A DNA stretch of 63,917 nucleotides from Halothermothrix sp. (lineage in GTDB: Bacteria > Bacillota > Halanaerobiia > DY22613), in assembly GCA_016841825.1 (NCBI GenBank), contig JAENYK010000019.1, positions 1-63,917 on the forward strand, written 5' to 3'. The position numbers and the translations under genes are program-made. Shown here piece after piece: positions 43,948 to 53,241 of this stretch; position 1 is the first letter of the stretch, and each line of letters starts with the position of its first letter. The notes beneath the pieces are model-generated. The model had not been told where the DNA came from. It saw only the letters and a program-made list of their open reading frames with translations, and searched no databases.

Positions 43948-45162
43948 TTATTTATTCCAGATTGTCAGAACATCCGGGAATACTTCCAGAGCACGATCCA
44001 GTATATTATGAATATAAGCAATCAAGATTCCATAATTAACAATTGGAACTCCTTGTCTGTCTGCTGAGTGAAGCCTGTACAAAATATCTTTTCGGTTTGT
44101 CATACAACCACCGCATTGAACAATAAGTTTGTACTCTTTGAGGTTTTCAGGGAATTCTCGACCAGCTACGTGGTGAAATTCTAATTTGTCACCTACACGT
44201 TGCTCCAGCCAGTTGGGGATCTTTACAGTGCCAATATCCTCGGGTTGTCGATGATGGGTACAGGCTTCGGCAATTAAAACTTTGTCACCCGGAAGCAATG
44301 AAGAGATGGCTTTAGCACCTTTAACATAGATTGGCAGGTCACCTTTTTGGCGGGCGAAGAGAATCGAAAATCCTGTCACAGGAATATTTGTGGGAACCCT
44401 TGGTGAAACATAACCAAAAGCCTGAGAATCAGTGACAACCATTGCAGGTGAATTGCCAAGGGCTTTTAGTGTCAGTTCTAATTCGGTTTCTTTAGTAACT
44501 AAGCCCATTGCGTCATGATCTAAAAGATCACGTAAGGTCTGAACCTGAGGCAAAATTAATCTTCCTTTAGGTGCTGCACTATCAATCGGGCAGACCAGGA
44601 TGACAGTATCACCGGGTTGAATTAAATCACCAATAATGGGAGGTTCAGTATCTTTAGGTGCAATTTTTATTAGAGCAAGTTTTAAATCATCAATACCAAT
44701 GTTAGTAACTGCACTTACCGGAAGTATGTCCTGATTTAGATCTGTGGTCAAAGCCTGGATATTTATTTCAGGATATTGATCAATTTTATTGACAACAGAT
44801 ATCAGAGGTATCTTACGTTCTTTAATTTTCGCAATTAAATCCTGTTCGTATTCTGTAATACCAGTTTCGGGATCTATTACTAAGATAGCGAGATCTGTTT
44901 TGTTTAAAACCTGAATAGTTTTTTGGATTCTAAGTTCACCAAGTTCACCAACATCATCAATTCCCGCTGTATCAATCATCACGACCGGTCCTAGGGGTAA
45001 CAGTTCCATAGATTTATATACAGGATCAGCAGTTGTTCCTGCTACAGATGAGACCAGTGCTAGATTTTGGTTAGTCAAAGCGTTAATTAAACTGGATTTA
45101 CCCGCATTACGACGTCCAAAAATTGCGATATGTAGTCGATTGGCGAGAGGTGTATTCTCCAT
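43948..45162 (-). CDS. hydF: [FeFe] hydrogenase H-cluster maturation GTPase
   Basis: Scaffold/GTPase that delivers the 2Fe precursor to [FeFe] hydrogenase. The N-terminal GTPase domain has GRRNAGKSSLINAL (P-loop, ~15-28), DTAG near 63 and NKID near 126. The C-terminal Fe-S region has ACTHHRQ near 300 and QCGGCMTNRKD near 352, the CxH...CxxC set. Its target is the hydrogenase encoded at 55123-57126. HydE and HydG are not in the window. ATG 45162 is chosen because GAAAGGACG precedes it; upstream in-frame ATGs lack an RBS. Confidence 0.94.
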   Translation of the reverse strand: MENTPLANRLHIAIFGRRNAGKSSLINALTNQNLALVSSVAGTTADPVYKSMELLPLGPVVMIDTAGIDDVGELGELRIQKTIQVLNKTDLAILVIDPETGITEYEQDLIAKIKERKIPLISVVNKIDQYPEINIQALTTDLNQDILPVSAVTNIGIDDLKLALIKIAPKDTEPPIIGDLIQPGDTVILVCPIDSAAPKGRLILPQVQTLRDLLDHDAMGLVTKETELELTLKALGNSPAMVVTDSQAFGYVSPRVPTNIPVTGFSILFARQKGDLPIYVKGAKAISSLLPGDKVLIAEACTHHRQPEDIGTVKIPNWLEQRVGDKLEFHHVAGREFPENLKEYKLIVQCGGCMTNRKDILYRLHSADRQGVPIVNYGILIAYIHNILDRALEVFPDVLTIWNK

Positions 45163-45420
45163 AATTATCACGTCCTTTCGGTTGTACATAATAATTGTAC
45201 CAATTTTTTCAATCATGAGCAAGGAGAAAATATGCTAAATTTATGTCATTTTGAAATCCAAAATCAGTTTTATTTATATTTTAAGGGGGATTATAGTTAA
45301 ATATGGAATAAAATTTATTTGTTCTGGGAAATAAATTACCGATCAGGAAGGAGAAATATTTTGCATCACGAAGTAATAATATATTAAAAGATGAGTAAAG
45401 CTGAGAAAGGAGTTGTGAGA

Positions 45421-46539
45421 ATGCAATATCGAAAGTTTGGAAATACAGGTTTTGATATTTCCCTTCTGGGTTTTGGAGCTATGAGATTACCCAGGACTGC
45501 AGATGGTGAAGGGTTTGACCATGAAGAGGGGGTCAAAGTGATTCGGCGTGCGTTAGAGTTAGGTGTCAATTATGTTGATACTGCACCTTATTACTGTAAC
45601 AAAGAAAGCGAAATAATTGTTGGTAAAGCTATTAAAGGTTGGAGAGATAAAATTTATCTTTCTACAAAGAATCCTATTGAAGATGATTCTGGTGATAATT
45701 GGCGAAAGCGTCTGGAGACATCTTTAGAGAAATTGGATGTTGATTACATTGATATATATCATATGTGGGGAATCAATTGGGAAACTTATACCGAGAAGAT
45801 TGACGTGCCTAATGGCCCTCTAGAAGCGGCATTACAAGCGAAGGAGGAGGGTTTAATTCGTCATTTGGCCTTCTCTTTCCATGGGGATCCACAGGATATA
45901 ATCAAACTTATTGATACAGGTCATTTTGAGGTAATGACAGTTCAGTATAACCTATTGGATCGCAGCAATGAAGAGGCGATTGCTTATGCCCATGAGAAGG
46001 GTATGGGTGTTATCATTATGGGGCCAGTCGGTGGGGGTCGTTTAGGATTACCAGCACCTGAGATTAGCAGTCTGGTTTCCAATTCAGTTAGTACTCCGGA
46101 ATTAGCTCTACGTTTTGTGTTCACTAATCCCAACATATCTTCTGCTATTTCTGGTATGGGCAGCCTTCAGATGGTCGAAGAGAATGTGCAGACTGCTTCC
46201 CGAGACATACAATTGACAGAAGAGGAAAAGGCTCAATTACTTCAATCTATGGAAGAGAAGAAAAAATTAGCTGAACTCTATTGTACTGGCTGTAATTACT
46301 GTATGCCATGTCCCCAGAAGGTAGATATACCCCGAAACTTTAATTTGATGAATTATTACAAGGTTTATGATTTAAAAGATTATGCTAAACAAGCTTATAA
46401 AGGTTTTGGGCAAGGCCAGCTAAAGGACAAATTAGCCGCTTCTGAATGTATTGAATGCGGCTTATGTGAAAAGAAATGTCCACAAAAATTACCTATTATC
46501 CAACAGCTGAAGGAAACTCATCAAACTTTAAGTAGCTAA
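45421..46539 (+). CDS. aldo/keto reductase with C-terminal ferredoxin domain
   Basis: A 372-residue protein: an AKR TIM barrel (1-~270) with MQYRKFGNTGFDISLLGFG, the catalytic YVDTAPYY (Asp, Tyr) near 47 and YLSTKN near 76. A [4Fe-4S] tail follows with CTGCNYCMPCP near 290 and CIECGLCEKKCP near 345. This Fe-S AKR type is common in clostridia and probably reduces aldehydes or quinones using ferredoxin-level electrons; the substrates are unknown. ATG 45421 has AAAGGAG 8 bases upstream. Single-gene unit with a terminator. Confidence 0.9.
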   Translation: MQYRKFGNTGFDISLLGFGAMRLPRTADGEGFDHEEGVKVIRRALELGVNYVDTAPYYCNKESEIIVGKAIKGWRDKIYLSTKNPIEDDSGDNWRKRLETSLEKLDVDYIDIYHMWGINWETYTEKIDVPNGPLEAALQAKEEGLIRHLAFSFHGDPQDIIKLIDTGHFEVMTVQYNLLDRSNEEAIAYAHEKGMGVIIMGPVGGGRLGLPAPEISSLVSNSVSTPELALRFVFTNPNISSAISGMGSLQMVEENVQTASRDIQLTEEEKAQLLQSMEEKKKLAELYCTGCNYCMPCPQKVDIPRNFNLMNYYKVYDLKDYAKQAYKGFGQGQLKDKLAASECIECGLCEKKCPQKLPIIQQLKETHQTLSS

Positions 46540-46550
46540 TATGCCCAGTA

Positions 46551-46620
46551 CCGATGCCTCCAATGTGGGGCATTTTTTTTGTGATCGGCAGTGAAAAGGC
46601 TCCCAGATTTGGGAGCCTTA
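46551..46620. terminator. two terminator hairpins between convergent genes
   Basis: ATGCCTCC with GGGGCAT (within 46551-46572), followed by eight T residues, serves the aldo/keto reductase gene. AAGGCTCCC (46596-46604) with GGGAGCCTT (46611-46619) lies at the end of the decarboxylase gene on the other strand. Confidence 0.82.
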
Positions 46621-46624
46621 AACC

Positions 46625-48268
46625 TTATTTAAGCTCTTCTTTTGCATTATCGCTAATCAATGCTACTAATTGATGATAAGTATCAACGACATAGTCAGTA
46701 ATGATATCTAAAGCTTCTAAATCTGTATATGGTGAAATAATAAAAGCTTTAGTGCCATTGATAGCAATCTTTTCATCAGTATCACTCGCAAATTTATAGT
46801 CAGATTTTTTAGTATCACCAAACATTATATAATGACGATTCATTCTAAGTAAATTATAAAATTGTGTATTAAGTTCATTGATCTTTTGCAGCTGTTGGGC
46901 AGTAGCGCGGTTTTTGGTCTCAGTAACATATTCAGTTTCGTTATAATAAACTCTAAATATAGTACAGGGACCATAATTCTTTCGATTCACTGGTTTGATC
47001 AGGCTGGACTTCTGTTTTAACAGATCGCGGAAAGCAATAGTCATCTGAATGTATTGACCTAAGAGTTTTTGATAACCTTCAATACCAAAGGTTAAAAGAG
47101 TCGCTAGAGCGGTAATCGAAGAGGCCATTCTGGAACATTCGATAGTATAGCTTGTAAAGTATTCTCCATAACCCATTTCACCAATATAGGGACAATGCTC
47201 CATAGCTAAATTAACTAAATTCAAATCTGTTGAATTTTTTACCATAAAAATAGAACAATTGTAAGGTGTCTGACCTAATTTGTGAAAATCAATGGAAATA
47301 CTATCAGCAAGATGGATGTAGTGTAAATCTGCATGAATTTGATAGAGCCCCTGTAGTGTTTTTAAGTCAAAACCTAAGGGGTTGTTTTCAAAATCGTACA
47401 GATTAAAGAAGCTATATAACCCACCCATGGCACCGTCTGCATGTAGATGTGGTACATAATCTAATTGATATTCAGTTACCAGATGGTCAATAATTTCTTT
47501 GATACCTTTGATGTCATCAATAGCAAATGTATCTGTGGAGCCCATTGTAGCCTGAACGAGAGCGATTCTACCACCATCTGCTAAAGCCTGAGACATCTTT
47601 TCATACAACTCATTCAGATTCATCGAACCGTCTTCGTTAGTTGAAATAAGAATAACACGGTTCATCCCCATTCCTGTTTCTACAGCTTTGTGTAGAGAAA
47701 AATGGGCATTGGAACTGGTAAAACAGTACAAATTATTGGGAATACCTTCATAACGTGACCCTGGTGCTGTTTTTTCGATCCCAATCCGTAAACTGGCAGC
47801 AGTCCCCCCCTGACCGCCATAGGTAAAGTACCCGTTGGATTTGTAAGGATCATAACCTAATACCCGGGCCATCATCGCACTAACCTTGATCTCTGCTTCT
47901 GCTGCTGCAGGAGATACGATATCCCAGATACTATTACTGTTAATAATAGCACTGGTTAAGTGCCCTAATAGTGATGGGATACTGGAAAGTGGATGAGCAT
48001 TAAAAACAGCGAATTTCCCCCCGATCGGATTGCCTTGAACCAAATTCTGGAGTTCATCTAACAAGGTATCATATGATACACCCTGTTCAGGTATAACTCC
48101 GTTTTCGATAATCTTTTTGTAATCTCGGTCTAAGCTGCCTGCTAATGTGGCAGATTCACCGTCTCTGAGGTCATCAATTTTAATGATCAGAGATTCAATT
48201 AAGCTTAAGAACTCCTGGCGTTTCGTGTCCTCGCCGTTGGTGTCTGGATAAAGCTTAAAAAGATCCAT
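46625..48268 (-). CDS. PLP-dependent group II decarboxylase-like protein
   Basis: A 547-residue fold type I PLP enzyme of the glutamate/aromatic amino-acid decarboxylase group. Landmarks are HLHADGAMGGLY near residue 276 (Asp contacting the PLP nitrogen) and SISIDFHKLGQTPYNCS near 324, where the Lys forms the Schiff base. TYGGQGGTAASLR near 149 is the phosphate-binding loop. A decarboxylated amine may help acid resistance or coat/polyamine chemistry, but substrate residues cannot be judged by eye. GGGGGGAG RBS on the minus strand. Confidence 0.88.
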   Translation of the reverse strand: MDLFKLYPDTNGEDTKRQEFLSLIESLIIKIDDLRDGESATLAGSLDRDYKKIIENGVIPEQGVSYDTLLDELQNLVQGNPIGGKFAVFNAHPLSSIPSLLGHLTSAIINSNSIWDIVSPAAAEAEIKVSAMMARVLGYDPYKSNGYFTYGGQGGTAASLRIGIEKTAPGSRYEGIPNNLYCFTSSNAHFSLHKAVETGMGMNRVILISTNEDGSMNLNELYEKMSQALADGGRIALVQATMGSTDTFAIDDIKGIKEIIDHLVTEYQLDYVPHLHADGAMGGLYSFFNLYDFENNPLGFDLKTLQGLYQIHADLHYIHLADSISIDFHKLGQTPYNCSIFMVKNSTDLNLVNLAMEHCPYIGEMGYGEYFTSYTIECSRMASSITALATLLTFGIEGYQKLLGQYIQMTIAFRDLLKQKSSLIKPVNRKNYGPCTIFRVYYNETEYVTETKNRATAQQLQKINELNTQFYNLLRMNRHYIMFGDTKKSDYKFASDTDEKIAINGTKAFIISPYTDLEALDIITDYVVDTYHQLVALISDNAKEELK

Positions 48269-48447
48269 CGAAACTCCCCCCCTCTAAGTTAATAAAGATT
48301 GGTCAACCATTACAGGCACTGCTGTAATAAATTGGGCAACCTTTTAATAATTTAATTCAATAAAAAGGTTTGAATTCCTTCTTTTTGAAACGTAAAATTT
48401 GTAAAAAAATTCTGTTGAATGATGTAAAAAGAAGGCGAATTAAATCG

Positions 48448-48511
48448 AAAATAAAAAAATGACTTCGATAAAACTACTTTCCTGTAGTGGAAAATTCAAT
48501 TTATCAAAGTC
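48448..48511 (-). terminator. terminator after the PAP2 gene
   Basis: On the minus strand GACTTTGATAAA (48511-48500) pairs with TTTATCGAAGTC (48472-48461), one mismatch, with an inner ACTAC/GTAGT hairpin, and is followed by a T-rich tract. The ~300-base gap it lies in holds nothing else recognisable. Confidence 0.75.
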
Positions 48512-48576
48512 ATTTAAAATTTAATTGTAATTTTATGAGTAACAAAAAAAGTATAATTATGTGCATAAATTAATAA

Positions 48577-49095
48577 TTATAAAAAATGTTGTGTTACAAT
48601 AGAACTGACAGTAGCAATTCCCAGACCTGCCAGAACATCTGACGGATAATGAACACCCAGATACATCCTTGATATAGCTATCAAACTGGCAATTCCTGCA
48701 AAAATAAACTTAAAAGTTGGCATATTTATGGCTAAAATGTTAGCTATGGCAAAAGCTGCGGTTGTATGCCCGGAAGGGAACGAATAATTACAGATTGGAA
48801 CATTAAATTTTTCTATAGTATCCAGGACTGTATGCGGTCGTGGTCGATTGACTTTTCTTTTGACTATATGGACGATTAAATGACTTAATGATAGGGAAAA
48901 GGCAACTTTCCAACCCAATCTATTGGCATTGCCAAAGATGAGTAGACTTAAAGAAAAGGTGATAGTAAAAATAGCACCACCCAGGTGAGTTATGAAAGGC
49001 ATAATTCTGTCAAGAAGATTACACCGTACTTTGTGATTGATAAACCATAATAGGTACACATCACCGATTATTAATTTGTTGGTAAACCTTTTCAT
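48577..49095 (-). CDS. PAP2-family membrane phosphatase
   Basis: A 172-residue membrane protein with ~five helices and the three phosphatidic-acid-phosphatase motifs: KRKVNRPRP near residue 83, PSGHT near 106 and SRMYLGVHYPSDVLAG near 140. Members dephosphorylate undecaprenyl pyrophosphate or phosphatidate-type lipids at the outer membrane face. It is a single gene with AAGGAG before the ATG and its own terminator. Confidence 0.92.
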   Translation of the reverse strand: MKRFTNKLIIGDVYLLWFINHKVRCNLLDRIMPFITHLGGAIFTITFSLSLLIFGNANRLGWKVAFSLSLSHLIVHIVKRKVNRPRPHTVLDTIEKFNVPICNYSFPSGHTTAAFAIANILAINMPTFKFIFAGIASLIAISRMYLGVHYPSDVLAGLGIATVSSIVTQHFL

Positions 49096-49371
49096 GGTAA
49101 TCGCTCCTTGGAAAGAGATATTTGCTTATAATGTAACATAATTCTGTTTCTATTGTTTAACCAACATGTTATAACTATGTAACATTTACTTCTCATAATA
49201 AAAAATTCCTATAATTTCAAAACTGAGAATGATTACAGGGTGAATTTTAAAGATTTATAATGAATTTCTCTATAAATTGATCTCTCTAAAATTGACTTCT
49301 TAAAGTATTGTATACTATTTATATGATTAACACAAGCCTTAAAGATGTGTTTTAAAGAAAAAAGCAGGGAA

Positions 49372-49516
49372 AATTTATCTAAGTTTTATGACTCCCATTT
49401 TATAAGTAAGAGCTGCTTTGCTCTACTTCAGGTTGGATTGAATCTCCAGCTGAAGTTCCGGGGTTCAGCTTTAGCTGAACGAGTTCACTTTGGTTACAGA
49501 GAATATCAGATAAATT
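49372..49516. repeat. possible MITE-like element or structured spacer
   Basis: AATTTATCT (49372-49380) and its reverse complement AGATAAATT (49508-49516) bound a 145-base segment. Internal palindromes include TTCAGCTTTAGCTGAA and the pair CTTCAG / CTGAAG. The look is that of a small non-coding mobile element, but no target duplication was confirmed. Confidence 0.35.
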
Positions 49517-49589
49517 CTTAGTAGAAATGGATTGTTTAATAAATGAATTTTCAAAATATTAAGAGTTAGTAATTATATTAATAAAAAAC

Positions 49590-49618
49590 TTGACATCTGC
49601 TTTTGCGTATATTATGAT
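49590..49618 (+). promoter_or_regulatory. sigma-A-type promoter of the hyd operon
   Basis: TTGACA (49590-49595) and TATGAT (49613-49618) with 17-base spacing. Transcription would start near 49625, leaving a ~235-base leader before the first gene. Confidence 0.75.
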
Positions 49619-49646
49619 GAACTTGAAAGGAACAATTATTTGAAAA

Positions 49647-49718
49647 AGCCTCCAGATTGATAAGATTTATCTAACTCTGATAGCAGTATATTGGGGCAGG
49701 GATTTTCCGGGGAGGTCT
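49647..49718 (+). promoter_or_regulatory. structured 5' leader of the hyd operon (candidate)
   Basis: GCCTCC (49648-49653) can pair with GGAGGT (49711-49716), closing a domain that contains hairpin GATAA/TTATC (49659-49671) and a G-rich segment TTGGGGCAGGGATTTTCC. It could be a regulatory leader. I could not match it to a known riboswitch class. Confidence 0.35.
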
Positions 49719-49860
49719 AAAATTATCCAAAATTAGTGAAATAAATCACAAAATATATTCTTAAATGGAGCACTCAATATTGTACCCCTTGTTTCCTGAA
49801 AAAACCAAAGGTATGGGTATTTAGTAGACTTTAGTAATAAGTAGAAGGTAGGTGGCATTA

Positions 49861-51555
49861 GTGAGTGTAATTTTTACAAGTAAGACAGATTGCAAAGACT
49901 GTTACAAGTGCGTTCGGTCCTGTCCAATGAAGGCAATTCAGATCGCTGATGGGCAGGCGAAAATAGTGGAAGAACGGTGTATTAATGATGGGAATTGTAT
50001 TAATGTTTGTCCGCAGAAGGCAAAACAGGTACGCGACACGGATTTAGAATTGGTCTCTCAGTGGCTTGAAAAAGGTGAAGAAATCGCTGTGAGTCTGGCA
50101 CCATCTTATCCTGTGGGCTTAAATTTAGATATAGCTTGTGAAATAATTCCCATTTTGCGTAAGTTAGGTTTTTCCTATATTCAGGAGACAGCATGGGGAG
50201 CTGAACATGTAGCTCTGAGTTATCAGAGATTGCTGCAGGGAGAATGTCAATTACCTCTAATTGCCAGTTGCTGCCCAGTCATAGTTGAATTGGTGGAAAA
50301 ACATTATCCCCATCTATTACCCCATCTCGCGCCAATACTATCACCAATGGCCTTTCACGGAAAATATTTGAAGAATAGATTTTCAAAGGTGGTATTTATT
50401 GGGCCATGTATTGCTAAAAAAGAAGAGATGGAACAGGTTAAGGAATATATAGATGCAGTTCTCACCTTCCAGGAGTTAGAAAAACTAATAACAGAGAAGT
50501 TGACCATTGATTGGAAGACATCTGGACTATTAAATGAAGTAAAAACAGAGTTTGATGGTGAGAAACCTGATTTAGCCAGACTCTTTCCTTTAGGAGGGGG
50601 GCTTTTAAAAACTGCAAATTTATCTACAGATCTTTTGGGAGATGAGTATTTGACTATTGAAGGTCTGGAAGAAGCAATTGCTTTTTTGCAGAGGTTTCCT
50701 CAAGATCAAGATTTAAAATTGATCGAAATATTGGCCTGTAAAGGAGGATGTACTGGTGGTGTGGGAAGTTCCACATCAGATTCGTTGATTGTATCCAGGC
50801 AGCGGCTGTTGAAATTTCAGAAAGGAACCAGGGAAGCTAAAGTTGTTCCTCTGCCTCAGATTTCGACTGGGCGGCACTTTGTGTATCGGGGTAAAAAGCA
50901 GATTCAACCATCAGAAGAAGAGATTAGAAAGATTCTTCTAAAAGTTGGTAAATTATCAACAGATGATGAACTTAATTGTGGTTCCTGTGGTTATAATTCT
51001 TGCCGTGAAAAAGCTATTGCTGTGTATAATGGCATGGCAGAAGTGGAGATGTGTCTCCCATATATGCGTTCACGGGCTGAATCTTTTTCCAATCTGATCT
51101 TAAGTTCGACTCCCAATGGAGTGATTGTGACCGATAATCATTTACGGGTAATTGAGATCAACCCGGCGGCAGAAGCTATGTTTCAGGTAACCAATGACCA
51201 GGTTAAAGGAGCGCTAATTACGCAAATTATGGATGGAACTCCTTTTGCAGAGGTTTTGCAGCAGAAGAAGTTATTAATAGATTTAGTGAAATACTCTAAT
51301 GGTCTAATAGTTCGCCAATCTCTCTTTTATGTAGAAAAACAGGATCTAATCATTGGTATCTTTGCCGATGTGACCAGAGAAGAGAGACAAAAGAAGGAAC
51401 TTAGTCAAATGAGAGAAGAGACCTTTAAGAAAGCTCAGGAGGTTATTGACAAACAGATGAGAGTCGCTCAGGAGATTGCAGGTCTTCTTGGTGAGACAAC
51501 TGCGGAGACCAAAGTAACCTTGACCAGATTGATGAATCTACTGGATAAAAAGTGA
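49861..51555 (+). CDS. [FeFe]-hydrogenase-like iron-sulfur protein with PAS domain
   Basis: About 564 residues. Two N-terminal [4Fe-4S] sites (CKDCYKCVRSCP; CINDGNCINVCP) lead into a hydrogenase-like core in which the H-cluster motifs are altered: ASCCPVI for TSCCPxW, GPCIAKKE for MPCxxKxxE, and ACKGGCTGG for ACPGGCxxG. A CGSCGYNSCREKA cluster motif (~377) and a PAS domain (~420-510) with a coiled-coil tail follow. Such proteins are thought to be redox or H2 sensors rather than production enzymes. GTG 49861 has AGGTGG upstream. It heads the operon with a SpoIIE-type phosphatase and hydCBA. Confidence 0.88.
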   Translation: MSVIFTSKTDCKDCYKCVRSCPMKAIQIADGQAKIVEERCINDGNCINVCPQKAKQVRDTDLELVSQWLEKGEEIAVSLAPSYPVGLNLDIACEIIPILRKLGFSYIQETAWGAEHVALSYQRLLQGECQLPLIASCCPVIVELVEKHYPHLLPHLAPILSPMAFHGKYLKNRFSKVVFIGPCIAKKEEMEQVKEYIDAVLTFQELEKLITEKLTIDWKTSGLLNEVKTEFDGEKPDLARLFPLGGGLLKTANLSTDLLGDEYLTIEGLEEAIAFLQRFPQDQDLKLIEILACKGGCTGGVGSSTSDSLIVSRQRLLKFQKGTREAKVVPLPQISTGRHFVYRGKKQIQPSEEEIRKILLKVGKLSTDDELNCGSCGYNSCREKAIAVYNGMAEVEMCLPYMRSRAESFSNLILSSTPNGVIVTDNHLRVIEINPAAEAMFQVTNDQVKGALITQIMDGTPFAEVLQQKKLLIDLVKYSNGLIVRQSLFYVEKQDLIIGIFADVTREERQKKELSQMREETFKKAQEVIDKQMRVAQEIAGLLGETTAETKVTLTRLMNLLDKK

Positions 51556-51565
51556 GGGGATAGCA

Positions 51566-52729
51566 ATGGACTTAATCTTTGAAACAGGTTTTTCGAGTTT
51601 GTTTAAAAATGGGGAAGAACTCTGTGGAGATAAGGTTGAGATTGCTAGGACAGAAAATAGTCTAATAGCAGTACTTTCCGATGGTCTGGGAAGTGGCGTG
51701 AAGGCCAATATTCTGGCAACATTGACTACCAAAATAATAGTTACAATGTTAAACAATGGAGCCAATTTAGTTGACGTTTTGGAAACAGTAGGGAGTACAT
51801 TGCCCATCTGTAAGGTACGAAATCTGGCCTATTCCACTTTCACCATCGTTCAAATAAATTATGAGCAGGAAGAAGTGACAATTATTGAGTTCGATAATCC
51901 CGGAACCATTTTCCTCAGGAATGGGAAAGTGTTTCCGTTAAAAATGAAAACCCGCAAGATTGCTGAAAAGGAGATAAGAGAATGTAATTTGAAGATGCAG
52001 GAAGGAGATCTCCTGGTGGCAATGAGTGATGGAGTAGTCCATGCAGGAGTGGGTGGAGTGTTTAATTTCGGCTGGCAGTGGGAAAATGTTGCCAAATATA
52101 TGGAAAAGAACTATCAAACTAATAGCAAACAGGACGCCCGTGCCATCGCCTGTTGGTTGACAGATGTCTGTCTAAATCTATATTCTGAAAGACCAGGAGA
52201 TGATGCTACAGTGTTAGCGATCAAAGCCCGATATCCAGAGAGTGCAACTATTGTTGTTGGTCCACCTGAAGATCCTTCTAAAGATAGATTTGTTTCGGAG
52301 CAGCTTTTTAACACTACAGGTAAAAGGGTGATCTGTGGTGGAACAACGAGTAAGATTATTGCCCGAGAGATGAAGCGGGAGTTAAAGGTGAAATTATTGA
52401 GTCTGGCTTCTTCTTCAAAGGTTCCTCCATGCGGTGAAATGGAGGGTGTGGACCTGGTTACTGAAGGAGTATTAACTCTATCACGTACCCTGGAGATATT
52501 GAAATTGAGCAGTTCAGTAGATGATATCCAGGGGCAAGATGGTGCTGCAGAGTTAGCAAAAATTTTGGTTGGTTCGGATAATATTCGCTTTATGGTAGGT
52601 AAAGCTTTGAATCCAGCTTATCAAAATCCAGATCTGCCCATCGACTTTGCTTTCAAGATGCGGCTGGTTGATTCTTTAAAAGATGTATTGCATGAAAAAG
52701 GAAAATCAATCAATATTGAATATTATTAG
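51566..52729 (+). CDS. SpoIIE/PP2C-type serine phosphatase with C-terminal extension
   Basis: A 387-residue protein. Residues ~1-220 are a PPM/SpoIIE-type phosphatase: VLSDGLGSGVKAN near 37, VAMSDGVVHAG near 152 and RPGDDATVLAIK near 213 supply the metal-binding aspartates. Residues ~230-387 form a second domain with GGTTSKIIAREM near 255, of uncertain role. With the upstream PAS/Fe-S sensor it resembles a redox-controlled signalling pair that could set hydrogenase activity or expression. It is 10 bases from the sensor gene and 8 from hydC. A possible target is a Ser-phosphorylated regulator encoded elsewhere. Confidence 0.85.
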   Translation: MDLIFETGFSSLFKNGEELCGDKVEIARTENSLIAVLSDGLGSGVKANILATLTTKIIVTMLNNGANLVDVLETVGSTLPICKVRNLAYSTFTIVQINYEQEEVTIIEFDNPGTIFLRNGKVFPLKMKTRKIAEKEIRECNLKMQEGDLLVAMSDGVVHAGVGGVFNFGWQWENVAKYMEKNYQTNSKQDARAIACWLTDVCLNLYSERPGDDATVLAIKARYPESATIVVGPPEDPSKDRFVSEQLFNTTGKRVICGGTTSKIIAREMKRELKVKLLSLASSSKVPPCGEMEGVDLVTEGVLTLSRTLEILKLSSSVDDIQGQDGAAELAKILVGSDNIRFMVGKALNPAYQNPDLPIDFAFKMRLVDSLKDVLHEKGKSINIEYY

Positions 52730-52737
52730 GAGGGATT

Positions 52738-53241
52738 ATGATGGCAGTAGCAATATCGGCTTCTCAACGCAAGTTTGAACGGGTAAATGAAATCATTCAA
52801 AAGCATAATGGAAAGAAATCTGCTCTGATTGCGATTTTACAGGAGATACAGGAAGAATATCGTTATCTACCAGAAGAGATTCTCACCTATGTGGCAACAG
52901 CAATGGATCTTTCTCCAGCAACTGTTTTTGGTGTTGCTACGTTTTACGCGCAGTTCTCTCTGGAACCTAAGGGGAAATATATTATTAAAGTTTGTGATGG
53001 TACTGCATGTCATGTAAGAGGTTCTGGCCCATTATATAAATCTATTCGCAAAAAAGTTGGGTTACAGGATGGAAAGTTTACTACTGAAGATATGAATTTT
53101 ACAGTAGAGACTGTTTCTTGTCTCGGTGCCTGCGGTCTGGCGCCTGTTGTGACAATTAATGAAAAGGTCTATGGTCAGATGACACCTGAAGGTATCGAGA
53201 TTATTATTGAGAAGCTGATGGGAAAGGAGGATAATCAATGA
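52738..53241 (+). CDS. hydC: [FeFe] hydrogenase subunit, NuoE-like [2Fe-2S]
   Basis: A 167-residue thioredoxin-like [2Fe-2S] protein. The four Cys ligands are in CDGTACHVRG near residue 87 (C-x4-C) and SCLGACGLAP near 128 (C-x3-C). It matches the NuoE/HydC/HndA subunit of multimeric, electron-bifurcating [FeFe] hydrogenases. It transfers electrons near the flavin subunit encoded next, whose start overlaps its stop. ATG 52738 (or 52741) has AGGAGGG upstream. Confidence 0.93.
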   Translation: MMAVAISASQRKFERVNEIIQKHNGKKSALIAILQEIQEEYRYLPEEILTYVATAMDLSPATVFGVATFYAQFSLEPKGKYIIKVCDGTACHVRGSGPLYKSIRKKVGLQDGKFTTEDMNFTVETVSCLGACGLAPVVTINEKVYGQMTPEGIEIIIEKLMGKEDNQ

